A stretch of 64,000 nt of DNA from PRO6 sp035565775 (GCA_035565775.1 DATMRW010000021.1:496001-560000); one strand, 5' to 3'. Counted from the stretch's first letter, positions 16,907 to 26,583 are shown. Made by a program: numbers and translations. The notes: generated by a model from the letters alone, not told the origin.

Positions 16907-17854
16907 TCACGTCAAAGGCTGAAGACCGGCCTCGATCTCGGCGCGCTGCGGCTCCAGAAACGGCGGCAGCGCCAGCTTCTCGCCGAGCGTCGCCATCGGC
17001 TCGTCGGTGGCGAAGCCCGGACCATCGGTCGCGATCTCGAACAGAATGCCGTTGGGCTCACGGAAATAAAGGCTGCGGAAATAGAAGCGGTCGACCTCGC
17101 CGCTGTTCGGAATCCGCAGGTCCGTGAGATGGCGCGCCCACCGATGATACTGCTCCTCGTTGGGCGTGCGAAAGGCGACGTGGTGAACGCCGCCAGCCCC
17201 CTGCCGGGCGACCGGACTGGTACGGTCTTCCCGCACATGCAGTTCTGCGTCGGCGCCGCCCGCCCCCATCTCGTACACCTGAATCTTGCTGCCGTCGTCG
17301 GGATCGAGGTAATGGCGCGCATGGCGCATGTTCATCACCCGCGTGAGCACAAGTTCGGTGTTCGCGAGTTCGGGCACGGTCAGCGTGATCGGCCCGAGGC
17401 CACGGATCTGATGCTCCGCCGGGACAGAACTTTGCGCCCACGGCACCGCCGATCCGGCGCCGTCATCATCGACCAGCATGAGGCGCTGGCCTTCGGGATC
17501 CTCAAAGCGCAGCGACATGCGGCCGTCGATCTCGCCGATCTCCCCGACCGGGACATTCGCGTCGATGAGGCGCTCGCGCCAGTACTGCAGCGCGCCCTCG
17601 CCCTGCACCCGCAGCGCGGTGGAAGAGATGCTGCGCGTGCCGCGCCGCTCCGGCGGCACCGCAAAATCGAAGAATGTCAGATCGGTGCCAGGCCGCGCCT
17701 CGCCATCCGCATAGAACAGGTGATAGGCGCTGACATCGTCCTGATTGACGGTCTTCTTGACCAGCCTCATGCCGAGAACGCCCCGATAAAAGGCCAGATT
17801 GACCTTCGGCTTCGCCGAAATCGCGGTCAGATGATGAATGCCGGTCAATTGCAT
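16907..17854 (-). CDS. VOC-family ring-cleaving dioxygenase-like protein
   Basis: This 315-residue protein consists of two glyoxalase/VOC repeats, like the MhqO/LinE group of hydroquinone-type ring-cleaving dioxygenases. The N-terminal half begins LTGIHHLTAISAKPKVNLAFY with a metal-ligand His. The C-terminal half shows GGVHHVAFRT and a Glu ligand near FREPNGILFEIATD. The start at 17854 is preceded by GGGGGA. It converges with the acyl-CoA dehydrogenase across a 38-base gap containing a 7-bp GC hairpin (16868-16885). The substrate is unknown. Confidence 0.88.
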   Translation of the reverse strand: MQLTGIHHLTAISAKPKVNLAFYRGVLGMRLVKKTVNQDDVSAYHLFYADGEARPGTDLTFFDFAVPPERRGTRSISSTALRVQGEGALQYWRERLIDANVPVGEIGEIDGRMSLRFEDPEGQRLMLVDDDGAGSAVPWAQSSVPAEHQIRGLGPITLTVPELANTELVLTRVMNMRHARHYLDPDDGSKIQVYEMGAGGADAELHVREDRTSPVARQGAGGVHHVAFRTPNEEQYHRWARHLTDLRIPNSGEVDRFYFRSLYFREPNGILFEIATDGPGFATDEPMATLGEKLALPPFLEPQRAEIEAGLQPLT

Positions 17855-18018
17855 CGGATTCCCCCGTCTTTTGGGCTGCAAAGGAGCAGCCCGGTTGATC
17901 GTACCCAGAAAGACGCAAGGCCCGACGCCGCCGCGCAGATCGCCAGACCCGAACTGCTTCCCCACAAAGTGCCATCATGCCGCACAATTGCGGCCAACAT
18001 CCGTTTGGCAAAAAAATG

Positions 18019-18040
18019 AACGACCCCCGATGGGGTCGTT
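18019..18040 (-). terminator. Rho-independent terminator after the His-rich peptide gene
   Basis: A perfect 9-bp stem AACGACCCC/GGGGTCGTT with loop CGAT is followed on the minus strand by ATTTTTTTG. It lies about 30 bases after the stop of the gene ending at 18073 and fits an intrinsic terminator for leftward transcription. Confidence 0.85.
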
Positions 18041-18072
18041 CGATAGCGAAATTCAAGAAACGCCTGGACCAA

Positions 18073-18342
18073 TCAACGGCAGCGGCGAACCTGCTTCACG
18101 ATCCAGCGACCGTGATGACCGCGCGTGCGAATGGTTTCGGTGCGGCAAACCGGACGGCGCACATGCCTGTGATGATGGCGATGGCCGCTGTGATGGTGAC
18201 GATGATACTGGGCCTGGATGAGACCGCTGTCGACGTTGATTGCTGCCCCCGGCGCCTGCATTGCCGCCATCGACGATGAAGCGGCCCCAAGCGACACTGC
18301 GATAGCGATTGCGGCGGCAGCGGTGATTGACAACAGTTTCAT
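18073..18342 (-). CDS. Small exported histidine-rich protein
   Basis: An 89-residue protein with a clear signal peptide (MKLLSITAAAAIAIAVSLGA, cleavage near SSSMAA). The mature part is short, basic and His-rich (YHRHHHSGHRHHHRHVRR), followed by a Cys, RGHHGRW and a C-terminal Cys-Arg. GGAG precedes the ATG at 18342 and an intrinsic terminator follows, so it is a monocistronic gene. Proteins of this sort are common in Bradyrhizobium relatives but have no assigned role. Metal binding in the periplasm is a guess from composition only. Confidence 0.75.
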   Translation of the reverse strand: MKLLSITAAAAIAIAVSLGAASSSMAAMQAPGAAINVDSGLIQAQYHRHHHSGHRHHHRHVRRPVCRTETIRTRGHHGRWIVKQVRRCR

Positions 18343-18460
18343 GAAGTCTCCATTTCGTTGGAAGTTTGGTGTGCGGTGTGGAAAACAGATGGTGGGAATG
18401 CGATTCACCCCAGCCCACCCAAGGGGGAACTCCCGAATTGCGCGTAAAGTTCCAATGAGG

Positions 18461-18643
18461 CTACTTCTTGTCGGCAACGTTCTGCAGAACGAGGCGGGAA
18501 AGCTCGACGACCAGGGCGCGGAGCTTCTCGTTCTCGGCGCGCACGGCGCTGAGTTCGTCTGACGGACGGTCGGAAGAGGAGGATGCCTCGGTGCCACCCA
18601 GCCGTTTTTGCTTCTCAGGGTCGGGGCGCCCGATCGCAGGCAT
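18461..18643 (-). CDS. Small coiled-coil protein, unknown function
   Basis: A 60-residue protein. The N-terminal half is polar (RPDPEKQKRLGGTEASSSSD) and the C-terminal half is a leucine-periodic helix (LSAVRAENEKLRALVVELSRL) likely to form a coiled coil. GAGGAGAAAGG lies just upstream of the ATG, a strong ribosome-binding site. Similar Glu-Asn-Lys-Leu-Arg helices occur in transposase accessory proteins, but no transposase is nearby. It lies upstream of the His-rich peptide gene on the same strand, with a 118-base gap. No function can be assigned. Confidence 0.6.
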   Translation of the reverse strand: MPAIGRPDPEKQKRLGGTEASSSSDRPSDELSAVRAENEKLRALVVELSRLVLQNVADKK

Positions 18644-18850
18644 CGCATCCTTTCTCCTCTACAAGTCCGAGCGATACTTCACTCCACTCCGAACAGAATC
18701 ACTCGCTCAAAAGTTGGGGCGGAACACGGGCAAATTTTGGACAGGCTGTGAGTTCCCGCTACAATGTCCCCTGACAGCCTCGGGTTTGCCGATTGGCCGC
18801 TGGACGACATCCATCAACAACCTCGCGCCCAACCGATTGACGGAAACCGG

Positions 18851-19792
<942 letters not shown>

Positions 19793-19847
19793 TCCGCCGT
19801 CAGAACAGCCCCTCGCTTCTTGCGATGATCCAACCACAGGAGCCGCC

Positions 19848-20099
19848 ATGGCTGGCAACGTCAACGCCGATGTCCCCACTCTCTCTTTCGAGAATGCGAT
19901 CGAAGAGCTCGAATCGATCGTCAAGCGGCTGGAAGACGGCAAGGTGCCTCTCGAAGAGTCGATCAAGATCTACGAGCGCGGCGAAGCCCTGAAGCGGCGC
20001 TGCGAGGAGTTGCTGCGGCAGGCCGAGGCTCGTGTCGAAAAGATCACCACCGATGCTTCCGGTGAGATCACCGGCGTCACCCCCCTGGACGTCCAATAA
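19848..20099 (+). CDS. xseB: Exodeoxyribonuclease VII small subunit
   Basis: An 83-residue protein matching XseB throughout: LSFENAIEELESIVKRLEDG, the conserved PLEESIKIYERGEALKRRCEELL, and RVEKI. It is the small subunit that combines with XseA, which is not in this window, to degrade single-stranded DNA. AGGAG precedes the ATG. It is followed after 88 bases by the membrane hydrolase and then dxs. An xseB-ispA-dxs order is common in bacteria, and here the ispA position is taken by an unrelated gene. Confidence 0.95.
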   Translation: MAGNVNADVPTLSFENAIEELESIVKRLEDGKVPLEESIKIYERGEALKRRCEELLRQAEARVEKITTDASGEITGVTPLDVQ

Positions 20100-20187
20100 C
20101 CACGGCGCGCGTCGCTTTCTGCGCGATCGGCTAGACTGCCGCATCGACATTCCGGGCTGACAAATTCCACATCATCGAGGGTTAAGG

Positions 20188-21423
20188 GTGCAGGTCCACC
20201 GCCGCCACGTCATCTTTCTGCAGGGCTACGATCCGCGTGGCATTGCGGCCTATTACCGGATGTTTCGGACCGAGCTCAAAAAGTTCGGCGCGCTCTACGG
20301 CCTGTCCCCGTCGATCAGCCGCCCGCAGGAGACCGCCGACGGCCTCGCCGCGAAGTGGACGATCGAAACCGCCGGCGAGGGTTGGGCCACCAGCACCCAA
20401 TACGAGTTTCTGCGCTGGGAGGACCTCGTCCAGCAGGATCGCACCATGTCGACCTGGCGGCTGATCAGCCAGTCGCTCATGATCTATCTGTGGATCGTCT
20501 TCAAGGGCATTTTGGCGAAGTTCAGCAAAGCCCACTGGCGCTTTGCGGTGTTCATTACCTATCCCTACCTCGTGCTGCTCGCTGAAATTCTGCTCTCGAT
20601 GGCGCTCGCCGGCCTCGCCAAGAATCTCGGCGCGGCGGTCGGCCTGCCGGATGCCGCCAATATCGCGGCATCCCTCGCCATCTTCGCCGGCGTGCTCGCA
20701 GCCCTCATCGTCAAGGCCGAGTCCCGCACCTACATGCTCTATCTGATGGCGGATACGATCTTCACCTATCAGTTCGGGCATCGCCAGCGGAAGGACTGGG
20801 ACGCCCGCATCGAGCATTTCGCGCAGCATCTCGTCAACGTCGCCAAAACCTCGACGGCCGACGAATTGCTGATCGTCGGCCACAGCTCCGGCTCGTTTCT
20901 CGGCACCGAAATCCTTTCGCGCGCGCTGGAGATTGATCCCGCGCTGGGGCGTCACCATGCCCGGGTCGTGCTGCTGACCGTCGGCGGCAACCTGCCGATC
21001 ATCGGCTTCTTGCCGGTCTCCGCTCCATTCCGCGAAAACCTGCGCCGCCTCGCCATCAATCCAGACATCGACTGGATCGACGGCCAATCGCGCAAGGACG
21101 TGATGAACTTCTTCCCGTTCGATCCGATCAAGGGCCACGGCCTCGAAGTCGGCGATGCGCGGCGCAATCCCACGATCTACTACGTGCGGCTTCGCGACCT
21201 GATCGCGCCCGAACGCTACAACCTCTTCCGCTGGCATTTCTTCCGGGTTCACTTCCAGTTCGTGATGGCGAACGACCAGGCCAACGCCTACGACTATTTC
21301 ATGATGGTGTGCGGCCCGATCTCCCTGCCGCAGCGGATCCGCAATCCTGAAGAAGCGCTTGCGGTGGCGACGGGAACCCCGGCAGCGCGTGAGGCGGCCT
21401 GGCAAAAGCTGCTCGCCGCCTAG
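20188..21423 (+). CDS. Membrane-anchored alpha/beta-hydrolase-like protein
   Basis: A 411-residue protein starting with GTG at 20188 (GAGGG upstream). It opens with a beta-strand and HVIFLQGYDPRG, like the first strand of an alpha/beta hydrolase. Two hydrophobic segments follow at about 127-148 and 158-182 (VLLAEILLSMALAG and IAASLAIFAGVLAALIV). A nucleophile-elbow-like GHSSGS is at 231-236 (LLIVGHSSGSFLG). A late catalytic His is not obvious, so activity is uncertain. The membrane insertion within the hydrolase fold is unusual. Its position between xseB and dxs could mean an envelope-lipid link, but that is inference. Confidence 0.65.
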   Translation: MQVHRRHVIFLQGYDPRGIAAYYRMFRTELKKFGALYGLSPSISRPQETADGLAAKWTIETAGEGWATSTQYEFLRWEDLVQQDRTMSTWRLISQSLMIYLWIVFKGILAKFSKAHWRFAVFITYPYLVLLAEILLSMALAGLAKNLGAAVGLPDAANIAASLAIFAGVLAALIVKAESRTYMLYLMADTIFTYQFGHRQRKDWDARIEHFAQHLVNVAKTSTADELLIVGHSSGSFLGTEILSRALEIDPALGRHHARVVLLTVGGNLPIIGFLPVSAPFRENLRRLAINPDIDWIDGQSRKDVMNFFPFDPIKGHGLEVGDARRNPTIYYVRLRDLIAPERYNLFRWHFFRVHFQFVMANDQANAYDYFMMVCGPISLPQRIRNPEEALAVATGTPAAREAAWQKLLAA

Positions 21424-21430
21424 CCTTCTG

Positions 21431-21460
21431 CGAAAGCTTCTCATCAAAATGTAGCTTTCG
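21431..21460. repeat. Inverted repeat after the hydrolase gene
   Basis: Perfect 8-bp arms CGAAAGCT and AGCTTTCG are separated by 14 bases and begin 8 bases after the stop codon. There is no T-run, so it is at best a weak terminator or an mRNA-stabilising hairpin. Confidence 0.4.
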
Positions 21461-21512
21461 ACTGAGAGGGATCGCAAACTGAACTGAAGCGTTGATTTTC
21501 GTTGTTTGAATT

Positions 21513-21545
21513 CATGTGGAACCGGATTTTCGGTTCTCCCACATG
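21513..21545. repeat. Stable hairpin upstream of dxs
   Basis: CATGTGG-AACCG (21513-21524) pairs with CGGTT and CCACATG (21531-21535, 21539-21545). The total is 12 bp with a 6-base loop and a 3-base bulge (CTC). It may be a regulatory hairpin in the dxs leader or a copy of a dispersed palindromic element. Confidence 0.45.
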
Positions 21546-21843
21546 CTCACTTGGCTTGAGTCGATCCTTTGGTATAAGCGTGCGATCGGAGCGTTAGCGC
21601 TGCTTTCGCCGACTGCGCGCGAATTTCCGCTAAGCTATTATGATCATTGCCAAAAGCGGATTACCCGCGGGAAACCGGACCGATTGGCGGCTGTCGAAGT
21701 AGTGAACCTAGGGAAATTCTAGGCTACAAATGAATTAATCTGCTCGGTAACGCTCCGGGCGCCTGAAATTCCAAGCGGCCGATATGCGGGTTCCGAGCTC
21801 GCGAGCGCGGCGCCTGAGTAGAGCTGAAGAACTGGAAACCATC

Positions 21844-23769
21844 GTGACAAGCAGCAGCAACACGCCACTTCTCGATACCATCCGGACCCCCGAGGATCTG
21901 CGGCGTCTTCCGGTTGGACAGCTTCGGCAGGTTGCCGATGAACTTCGTCAGGAAACCATCGACGCCGTTTCGGTGACCGGCGGCCATTTTGGCGCGGGAC
22001 TGGGCGTCGTGGAACTGACCACGGCAATTCACTACATTTTCGATACGCCGCGCGATCGCCTGATCTGGGACGTCGGCCATCAGGCCTATCCGCACAAGAT
22101 TTTGACTGGGCGCCGCGACCGCATTCGCACCTTGCGCACCGGCGGCGGCCTGTCCGGCTTCACCAAGCGGACCGAGAGCGACTACGATCCTTTCGGCGCG
22201 GCCCATTCCTCGACCTCGATCTCGGCGGGTCTCGGCATGGCCGTGGCGCGCGACCTTTCCGGCGGCAACAACAATGTCATCGCCGTGATCGGCGACGGCG
22301 CGATGTCGGCCGGCATGGCCTATGAGGCGATGAACAATGCCGGCGCGATGAACTCGCGGCTGATCGTCATCCTCAACGACAACGACATGTCGATCGCACC
22401 GCCGGTCGGCGCGATGTCGGCCTATCTGTCCCGCCTCTATTCCGGCAAGACCTATCGCTCGATCCGCGAAATCGGCAAGCAGCTCGGCAAGCACCTGCCC
22501 AAGGTGATCGCCGATCGCGCCCAGCGCGCCGAAGAGTATTCGCGCGGCTTCATGGTCGGCGGCGGAACGCTGTTCGAAGAGCTCGGCTTCTATTATGTCG
22601 GCCCGATCGATGGTCACAACCTCGACCATCTGCTGCCGGTCCTCAAGAACGTCCGTGACGCCGAAACCGGCCCGATCCTGGTCCATGTCGTGACCCAGAA
22701 GGGCAAGGGCTATCCCCCGGCGGAGGCCTCGGCCGACAAGTATCACGCCGTCGTCAAGTTCGACGTTGCCACCGGCACGCAGGCGAAAGCGAAGCCCAAT
22801 GCGCCGGCCTATCAGAACGTGTTCGGCCAGAGCCTCGTCAAAGAAGCCGAGAAGGACGACAAGATCCTCGGCATCACGGCGGCCATGCCGTCGGGCACCG
22901 GCATCGACATTTTTGCAAAGGCCTTCCCCGATCGCTCGTTCGACGTTGGCATCGCCGAGCAGCATGCGGTGACGTTTGCCGCTGGCCTTGCGACTGAAGG
23001 TTACAAGCCGTTCTGCGCGATCTACTCGACCTTCCTGCAGCGCGGCTATGACCAGGTTGTCCACGACGTCGCCATCCAGAGCCTGCCGGTGCGCTTCGCG
23101 ATCGACCGCGCGGGCCTCGTCGGTGCCGACGGCGCGACTCATGCCGGCTCGTTCGACAACGCCTATCTCGGCTGCCTGCCGAATTTCGTGATCATGGCGG
23201 CTGCCGACGAAGCGGAACTCGTGCACATGGTCGCAACGCAGGTCGCGATCAACGATCGCCCGAGCGCGGTGCGCTATCCGCGCGGCGAAGGCCGCGGCGT
23301 CGAGATGCCGGAAGTGGGCATCCCGCTGGAAATCGGCAAGGGACGTATCATTCGCGAAGGCAGCAAGGTGGCCCTTCTCTCCTTCGGCACGCGCCTCGCC
23401 GAATGCGAGAAGGCGGCCGACGAGCTGGCGGCGCATGGCCTCTCCACCACCGTTGCGGATGCGCGCTTCATGAAGCCGCTCGATGTCGATCTCGTCCTCA
23501 AGCTCGCCCGCGAGCACGAGGTGCTGATCACCATCGAGGAGGGCTCCATTGGCGGCTTCGGCTCGCACGTGCTCCAGGAGTTGGCGGATCACGGCGCGCT
23601 CGATCGCGGCCTGCGCGTGCGCGCGATGGTGCTGCCCGACGAGTTCCTCGATCACGACACGCCTGCGGCCATGTATGCCCATGCGCGTCTGGATGCGAAG
23701 GGCATCGTCGCCAAGGTTTTTGAGGCGCTCGGCAAGAGCGCTGCGGACGAAGCGGCCAAACTGGCCTGA
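21844..23769 (+). CDS. dxs: 1-deoxy-D-xylulose-5-phosphate synthase
   Basis: A 641-residue thiamine-diphosphate enzyme that condenses pyruvate and glyceraldehyde 3-phosphate, the first step of the MEP isoprenoid pathway. Motifs are GGHFGAGLGVVEL, WDVGHQAYPHKILTGRRD, the TPP-binding GDGAMSAGMAYEAMNNAG, the catalytic-Glu region GIAEQHAVTFAAG, and DRAGLVGADGATHAG. The GTG at 21844 (GGAAACC upstream) was chosen because it gives the usual family length. An ATG 60 bases upstream would add a basic, unconserved tail. tlyA follows after 5 bases, so they are co-transcribed. Confidence 0.97.
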   Translation: MTSSSNTPLLDTIRTPEDLRRLPVGQLRQVADELRQETIDAVSVTGGHFGAGLGVVELTTAIHYIFDTPRDRLIWDVGHQAYPHKILTGRRDRIRTLRTGGGLSGFTKRTESDYDPFGAAHSSTSISAGLGMAVARDLSGGNNNVIAVIGDGAMSAGMAYEAMNNAGAMNSRLIVILNDNDMSIAPPVGAMSAYLSRLYSGKTYRSIREIGKQLGKHLPKVIADRAQRAEEYSRGFMVGGGTLFEELGFYYVGPIDGHNLDHLLPVLKNVRDAETGPILVHVVTQKGKGYPPAEASADKYHAVVKFDVATGTQAKAKPNAPAYQNVFGQSLVKEAEKDDKILGITAAMPSGTGIDIFAKAFPDRSFDVGIAEQHAVTFAAGLATEGYKPFCAIYSTFLQRGYDQVVHDVAIQSLPVRFAIDRAGLVGADGATHAGSFDNAYLGCLPNFVIMAAADEAELVHMVATQVAINDRPSAVRYPRGEGRGVEMPEVGIPLEIGKGRIIREGSKVALLSFGTRLAECEKAADELAAHGLSTTVADARFMKPLDVDLVLKLAREHEVLITIEEGSIGGFGSHVLQELADHGALDRGLRVRAMVLPDEFLDHDTPAAMYAHARLDAKGIVAKVFEALGKSAADEAAKLA

Positions 23770-23774
23770 TTGCC

Positions 23775-24506
23775 ATGACTGACCGGCGGCGTGCAGACCT
23801 GTTGCTGGTCGAGCGCGGACTGTTTGAAAGCCGGGCTCGGGCGCAGGCTGCGATTGCAGCCGGGCTCGTCACCGCGGATGGCAAACTCGTCCAGAAACCA
23901 TCCGAAACGCTGCCGCTCGGCGCCGCCCTCACTGCGGCGCCGGCGCACCCGTGGGTGTCGCGCGGCGGCGTCAAACTCTACGACGCTCTCGAAAAATACC
24001 CGATCGATGTCGAAGGCCACGTCTGCCTCGATGTCGGCGCATCGACCGGCGGCTTCACGGAAGTGCTGCTCAATGCCGGCGCGAGTCTCGTCTTCGCCAT
24101 CGACGTCGGCCAGGGGCAACTGCATCCGAGCCTGCAGAACCATCCATGCGTCGTCTCGCGCGAAGCCACCGACATTCGCTCGCTCGAGCACACGCGCCTG
24201 CCGCAGCGGCCCGACATCGTGGTGATCGACGTGAGCTTCATCTCGCTCAAGCTGGTATTGCCCACGGCCCTGTCGCTGGCGGCCGCGCCGATGCACCTGC
24301 TCGCGCTGATCAAGCCGCAGTTCGAGGCGCCGCGTAGCGCGATCAAGAAGGGCATCGTGCGCGACGAGGCAGTGCACCGCGCGGTCTGCGAAGATATCGC
24401 GGCCTTCGCGGCCTCGCTCGGCTGCACCGACATCAAGACGTTCCCCTCGGCCATTCCCGGCGGCGACGGCAACACTGAATTCTTCATCGGCGCGCGACGT
24501 GGCTGA
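23775..24506 (+). CDS. tlyA: TlyA-family rRNA (cytidine-2'-O)-methyltransferase/haemolysin-like protein
   Basis: A 243-residue protein with an N-terminal S4 RNA-binding domain (RADLLLVERGLFESRARAQA) and a FtsJ/RrmJ-like methyltransferase domain. The SAM site reads CLDVGASTGGFTEVLL. VSRGGVKL before it, then VVIDVSFISL and ALIKPQFEA, are TlyA hallmarks. TlyA enzymes methylate 16S and 23S rRNA, and the haemolysin name is historical. It lies 5 bases after dxs and overlaps the next methyltransferase gene by 8 bases, a tight operon. Confidence 0.93.
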   Translation: MTDRRRADLLLVERGLFESRARAQAAIAAGLVTADGKLVQKPSETLPLGAALTAAPAHPWVSRGGVKLYDALEKYPIDVEGHVCLDVGASTGGFTEVLLNAGASLVFAIDVGQGQLHPSLQNHPCVVSREATDIRSLEHTRLPQRPDIVVIDVSFISLKLVLPTALSLAAAPMHLLALIKPQFEAPRSAIKKGIVRDEAVHRAVCEDIAAFAASLGCTDIKTFPSAIPGGDGNTEFFIGARRG

Positions 24507-25737
24507 ACAGCTTCAAATCGAAAAGGTCGGTCATCGCGGCGACGGCATTGCCCTGTCGGGCGGCGAGGCCGTCTATGTGCCGTACACGCTCAGTGGCGAG
24601 ATCGTGATCGCGGAAGCGGTGCCGGGCCAGCCCGCCCAGCGCCGGCTTGTGTCCGTCGAGCAGGCCAGCCTTGAACGCATCCCCGCCTTCTGCAGCTATT
24701 TTGGCGCCTGCGGCGGCTGCGCCATCCAGCACTGGCAACCTGGCGCCTATCTTTCGTGGAAGCGCGCCCTTGTCGTCGACACGCTCGCGCAAGCGGGCCT
24801 CTCCTGCCCGGTCGATGCCGTCGTCGATGCCCATGGCGAAGGACGCAGGCGCGTCGTGATCCATGCCCGGCGGGGCGCGGACGACACCCTGCGCGTCGGC
24901 TTTGCAACGCCGGCGAGCCACGCGCTCGTCGATATCGCGGAATGCCCGATCCTCGAGCCGCGCCTCAAAGGCGCCTTCGCTGCCGCGCGCGCCCTCGCGC
25001 AGGTGCTGGAGCCGGTGCGCAAGCCGCTGGATATCCATATCACCGCGACGGACACCGGGCTCGACGTCGACATCCGCGGCTCCGGGCCGCTGTCGACGCC
25101 GATGACCTCCGCGCTATCGGACCTCGCAAGCCGCTACGGCCTCGCCCGGCTGACACGTCACGGCGAACTGGTCGTCATGCACCGGCCGCCGACGCTGCCG
25201 ATGGGCCAGGCGACCGTGACCCTGCCTCCCGGCTCGTTCCTGCAGGCGACCGCGCTCGGCGAGGAAACCCTCGCGGCGCTTGTGAGTGAGCAAAGCAAGA
25301 AAGCAAAGCATATCGCCGACCTGTTTTGCGGGATCGGCCCGTTCGCCCTTCGGCTCGCCGCGCACAGCCGCGTCACCGCATTGGACAGCGATGCCGGAGC
25401 CATCGCCGCGCTGAAGAACGCCGTCGCCAATACGCGCGGCCTCAAGCCGATCGATGCGCAGGCGCGCGACCTGTTTCGGCGGCCGCTGGCCGCACCGGAA
25501 ATGCGTGGCTTTGATGCGATCGTCTTCGATCCGCCTCGCCAGGGCGCACAGGCGCAGGCCAAACAGATCGCGGCGAGCCGCGTGCCGCTGGTGATCGCGG
25601 TGTCGTGCAATGTTGCGACCTTCGCGCGGGACGCGCGCATACTGATCGATGGGGGCTACCGCATGACCAAGGTCACGCCGGTCGATCAGTTCCGTCACAG
25701 CGCGCATATCGAACTGGTCGCGCGCTTCGAGCGATAG
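24499..25737 (+). CDS. TrmA/RlmD-family RNA m5U-type methyltransferase with Fe-S cluster
   Basis: This 412-residue class I SAM methyltransferase is of the RumA/TrmA type. The N-terminal TRAM-like segment is EKVGHRGDGIAL. Fe-S cluster cysteines appear as FCSYFGACGGCAIQHW plus the later AECPIL. The SAM motif is IADLFCGIGPFALRLA. The catalytic region shows FDPPRQGA and VSCNVATFARD with the nucleophilic Cys. It starts with GTG at 24499 inside the 3' end of tlyA. Members methylate uridine-C5 of tRNA or 23S rRNA. Which position this one modifies cannot be told. Confidence 0.9.
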   Translation: MAEQLQIEKVGHRGDGIALSGGEAVYVPYTLSGEIVIAEAVPGQPAQRRLVSVEQASLERIPAFCSYFGACGGCAIQHWQPGAYLSWKRALVVDTLAQAGLSCPVDAVVDAHGEGRRRVVIHARRGADDTLRVGFATPASHALVDIAECPILEPRLKGAFAAARALAQVLEPVRKPLDIHITATDTGLDVDIRGSGPLSTPMTSALSDLASRYGLARLTRHGELVVMHRPPTLPMGQATVTLPPGSFLQATALGEETLAALVSEQSKKAKHIADLFCGIGPFALRLAAHSRVTALDSDAGAIAALKNAVANTRGLKPIDAQARDLFRRPLAAPEMRGFDAIVFDPPRQGAQAQAKQIAASRVPLVIAVSCNVATFARDARILIDGGYRMTKVTPVDQFRHSAHIELVARFER

Positions 25738-25749
25738 GACGCTTCTTTG

Positions 25750-26583
25750 CTAGCGTCCCCAGCGTTCCTGCCAGATTTGCTCGCCGACGGTGCAGGAGAC
25801 GCGAGGCTGGCGGGTCGCTGCGGGTACGACCCCGCTCCTGACGCCCGCGACCTCCATCACCAGCTTGGTGCGGATCGCTTCCTTAAAATTTTCCCGCGAC
25901 GTGATGGGAATGACGAACGAGCCGGGGCCGCCGATCACGCAGTCCTCGTAATAGACGTCGAGGTTCTCGATATCCATCATCGAGGTTGATACTTCGCGCA
26001 CCATGATCGGCAGGCCGTTGATGACGATATCCTTGCCGAGCGCCTCTTCGCGGACGATCGCCACAGGCAAGCCGCTGTTGTTGGGACCGTCGCCCGAGAT
26101 GTCGACGACGCGCCGCGCCCCGACAAAATCACCGACCTCGAACAGGGGAATCGAAAAGCTGATCGCCCCTGAAATGGAGGTGCGGGATGCTCGCCGCAGT
26201 GGTGTTTTCAGAATATCGTCAGCGACCGCAGTGGCAGTTTCGGGCCCATCGATCACTCGCCAGGGAACGATGATCTTCTGATCGTTCTCCCCGGCCCATT
26301 CGAAATAGGTTACGGCGACCTTGCCGAGCGGCCCGGCTTTCAGCGCCTGCAGAAACTCCGGGGATATGATGGCCTGCGCATAGCCTTCGCGCTGGACCGC
26401 AAGCTCTTCGACATCCATTGAATAGGAAACATCGACGGCCAGAATGAGCTGAACGTCTACCTGTTGTCGGCTCTGGCCTTGCGCCAGCAACCGCGTTTGC
26501 CCTGGCCCTGCAACGCCGCCGACATCACTGCTGAGCAACGCGGCAGCAACTATCCCCGCCCCGATCGAGATCCACCATCGCAT
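25750..26583 (-). CDS. DUF1194 von Willebrand factor A-like exported protein
   Basis: A 277-residue protein with an N-terminal hydrophobic signal (WWISIGAGIVAAALLS) and a VWA-like fold. The MIDAS motif DVSYSMD is intact (LILAVDVSYSMDVEEL), followed by VAVTYFEWAG and VVDISGDGPNNSG. This is the DUF1194 family, common in alphaproteobacteria and of unknown function. Such domains usually mediate metal-dependent protein contacts in the periplasm. It converges with the methyltransferase gene (12-base gap) and is the last gene of a leftward group. Confidence 0.9.
   Translation of the reverse strand: MRWWISIGAGIVAAALLSSDVGGVAGPGQTRLLAQGQSRQQVDVQLILAVDVSYSMDVEELAVQREGYAQAIISPEFLQALKAGPLGKVAVTYFEWAGENDQKIIVPWRVIDGPETATAVADDILKTPLRRASRTSISGAISFSIPLFEVGDFVGARRVVDISGDGPNNSGLPVAIVREEALGKDIVINGLPIMVREVSTSMMDIENLDVYYEDCVIGGPGSFVIPITSRENFKEAIRTKLVMEVAGVRSGVVPAATRQPRVSCTVGEQIWQERWGR

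Larger units (their letters stand above)
21424..21843. other. 420-base intergenic region upstream of dxs, with two stem-loops
   Basis: No gene is supported. Two inverted repeats stand out: CGAAAGCT/AGCTTTCG at 21431-21460, just after the hydrolase stop, and a longer hairpin at 21513-21545. A small open frame at 21516-21722 lacks an RBS and coding bias. This region probably contains the dxs promoter. Confidence 0.5.

Noticed and set aside
21724..23682. Long open frame antisense to dxs, and similar ones antisense to the acyl-CoA ligase (39330-41036), the membrane hydrolase (20182-21477) and pyrC (57466-59646)
   Set aside because: These are by-products of high GC content. Their peptides are Arg/His/Gly-rich with no motifs, while the opposite strands encode clear enzymes.
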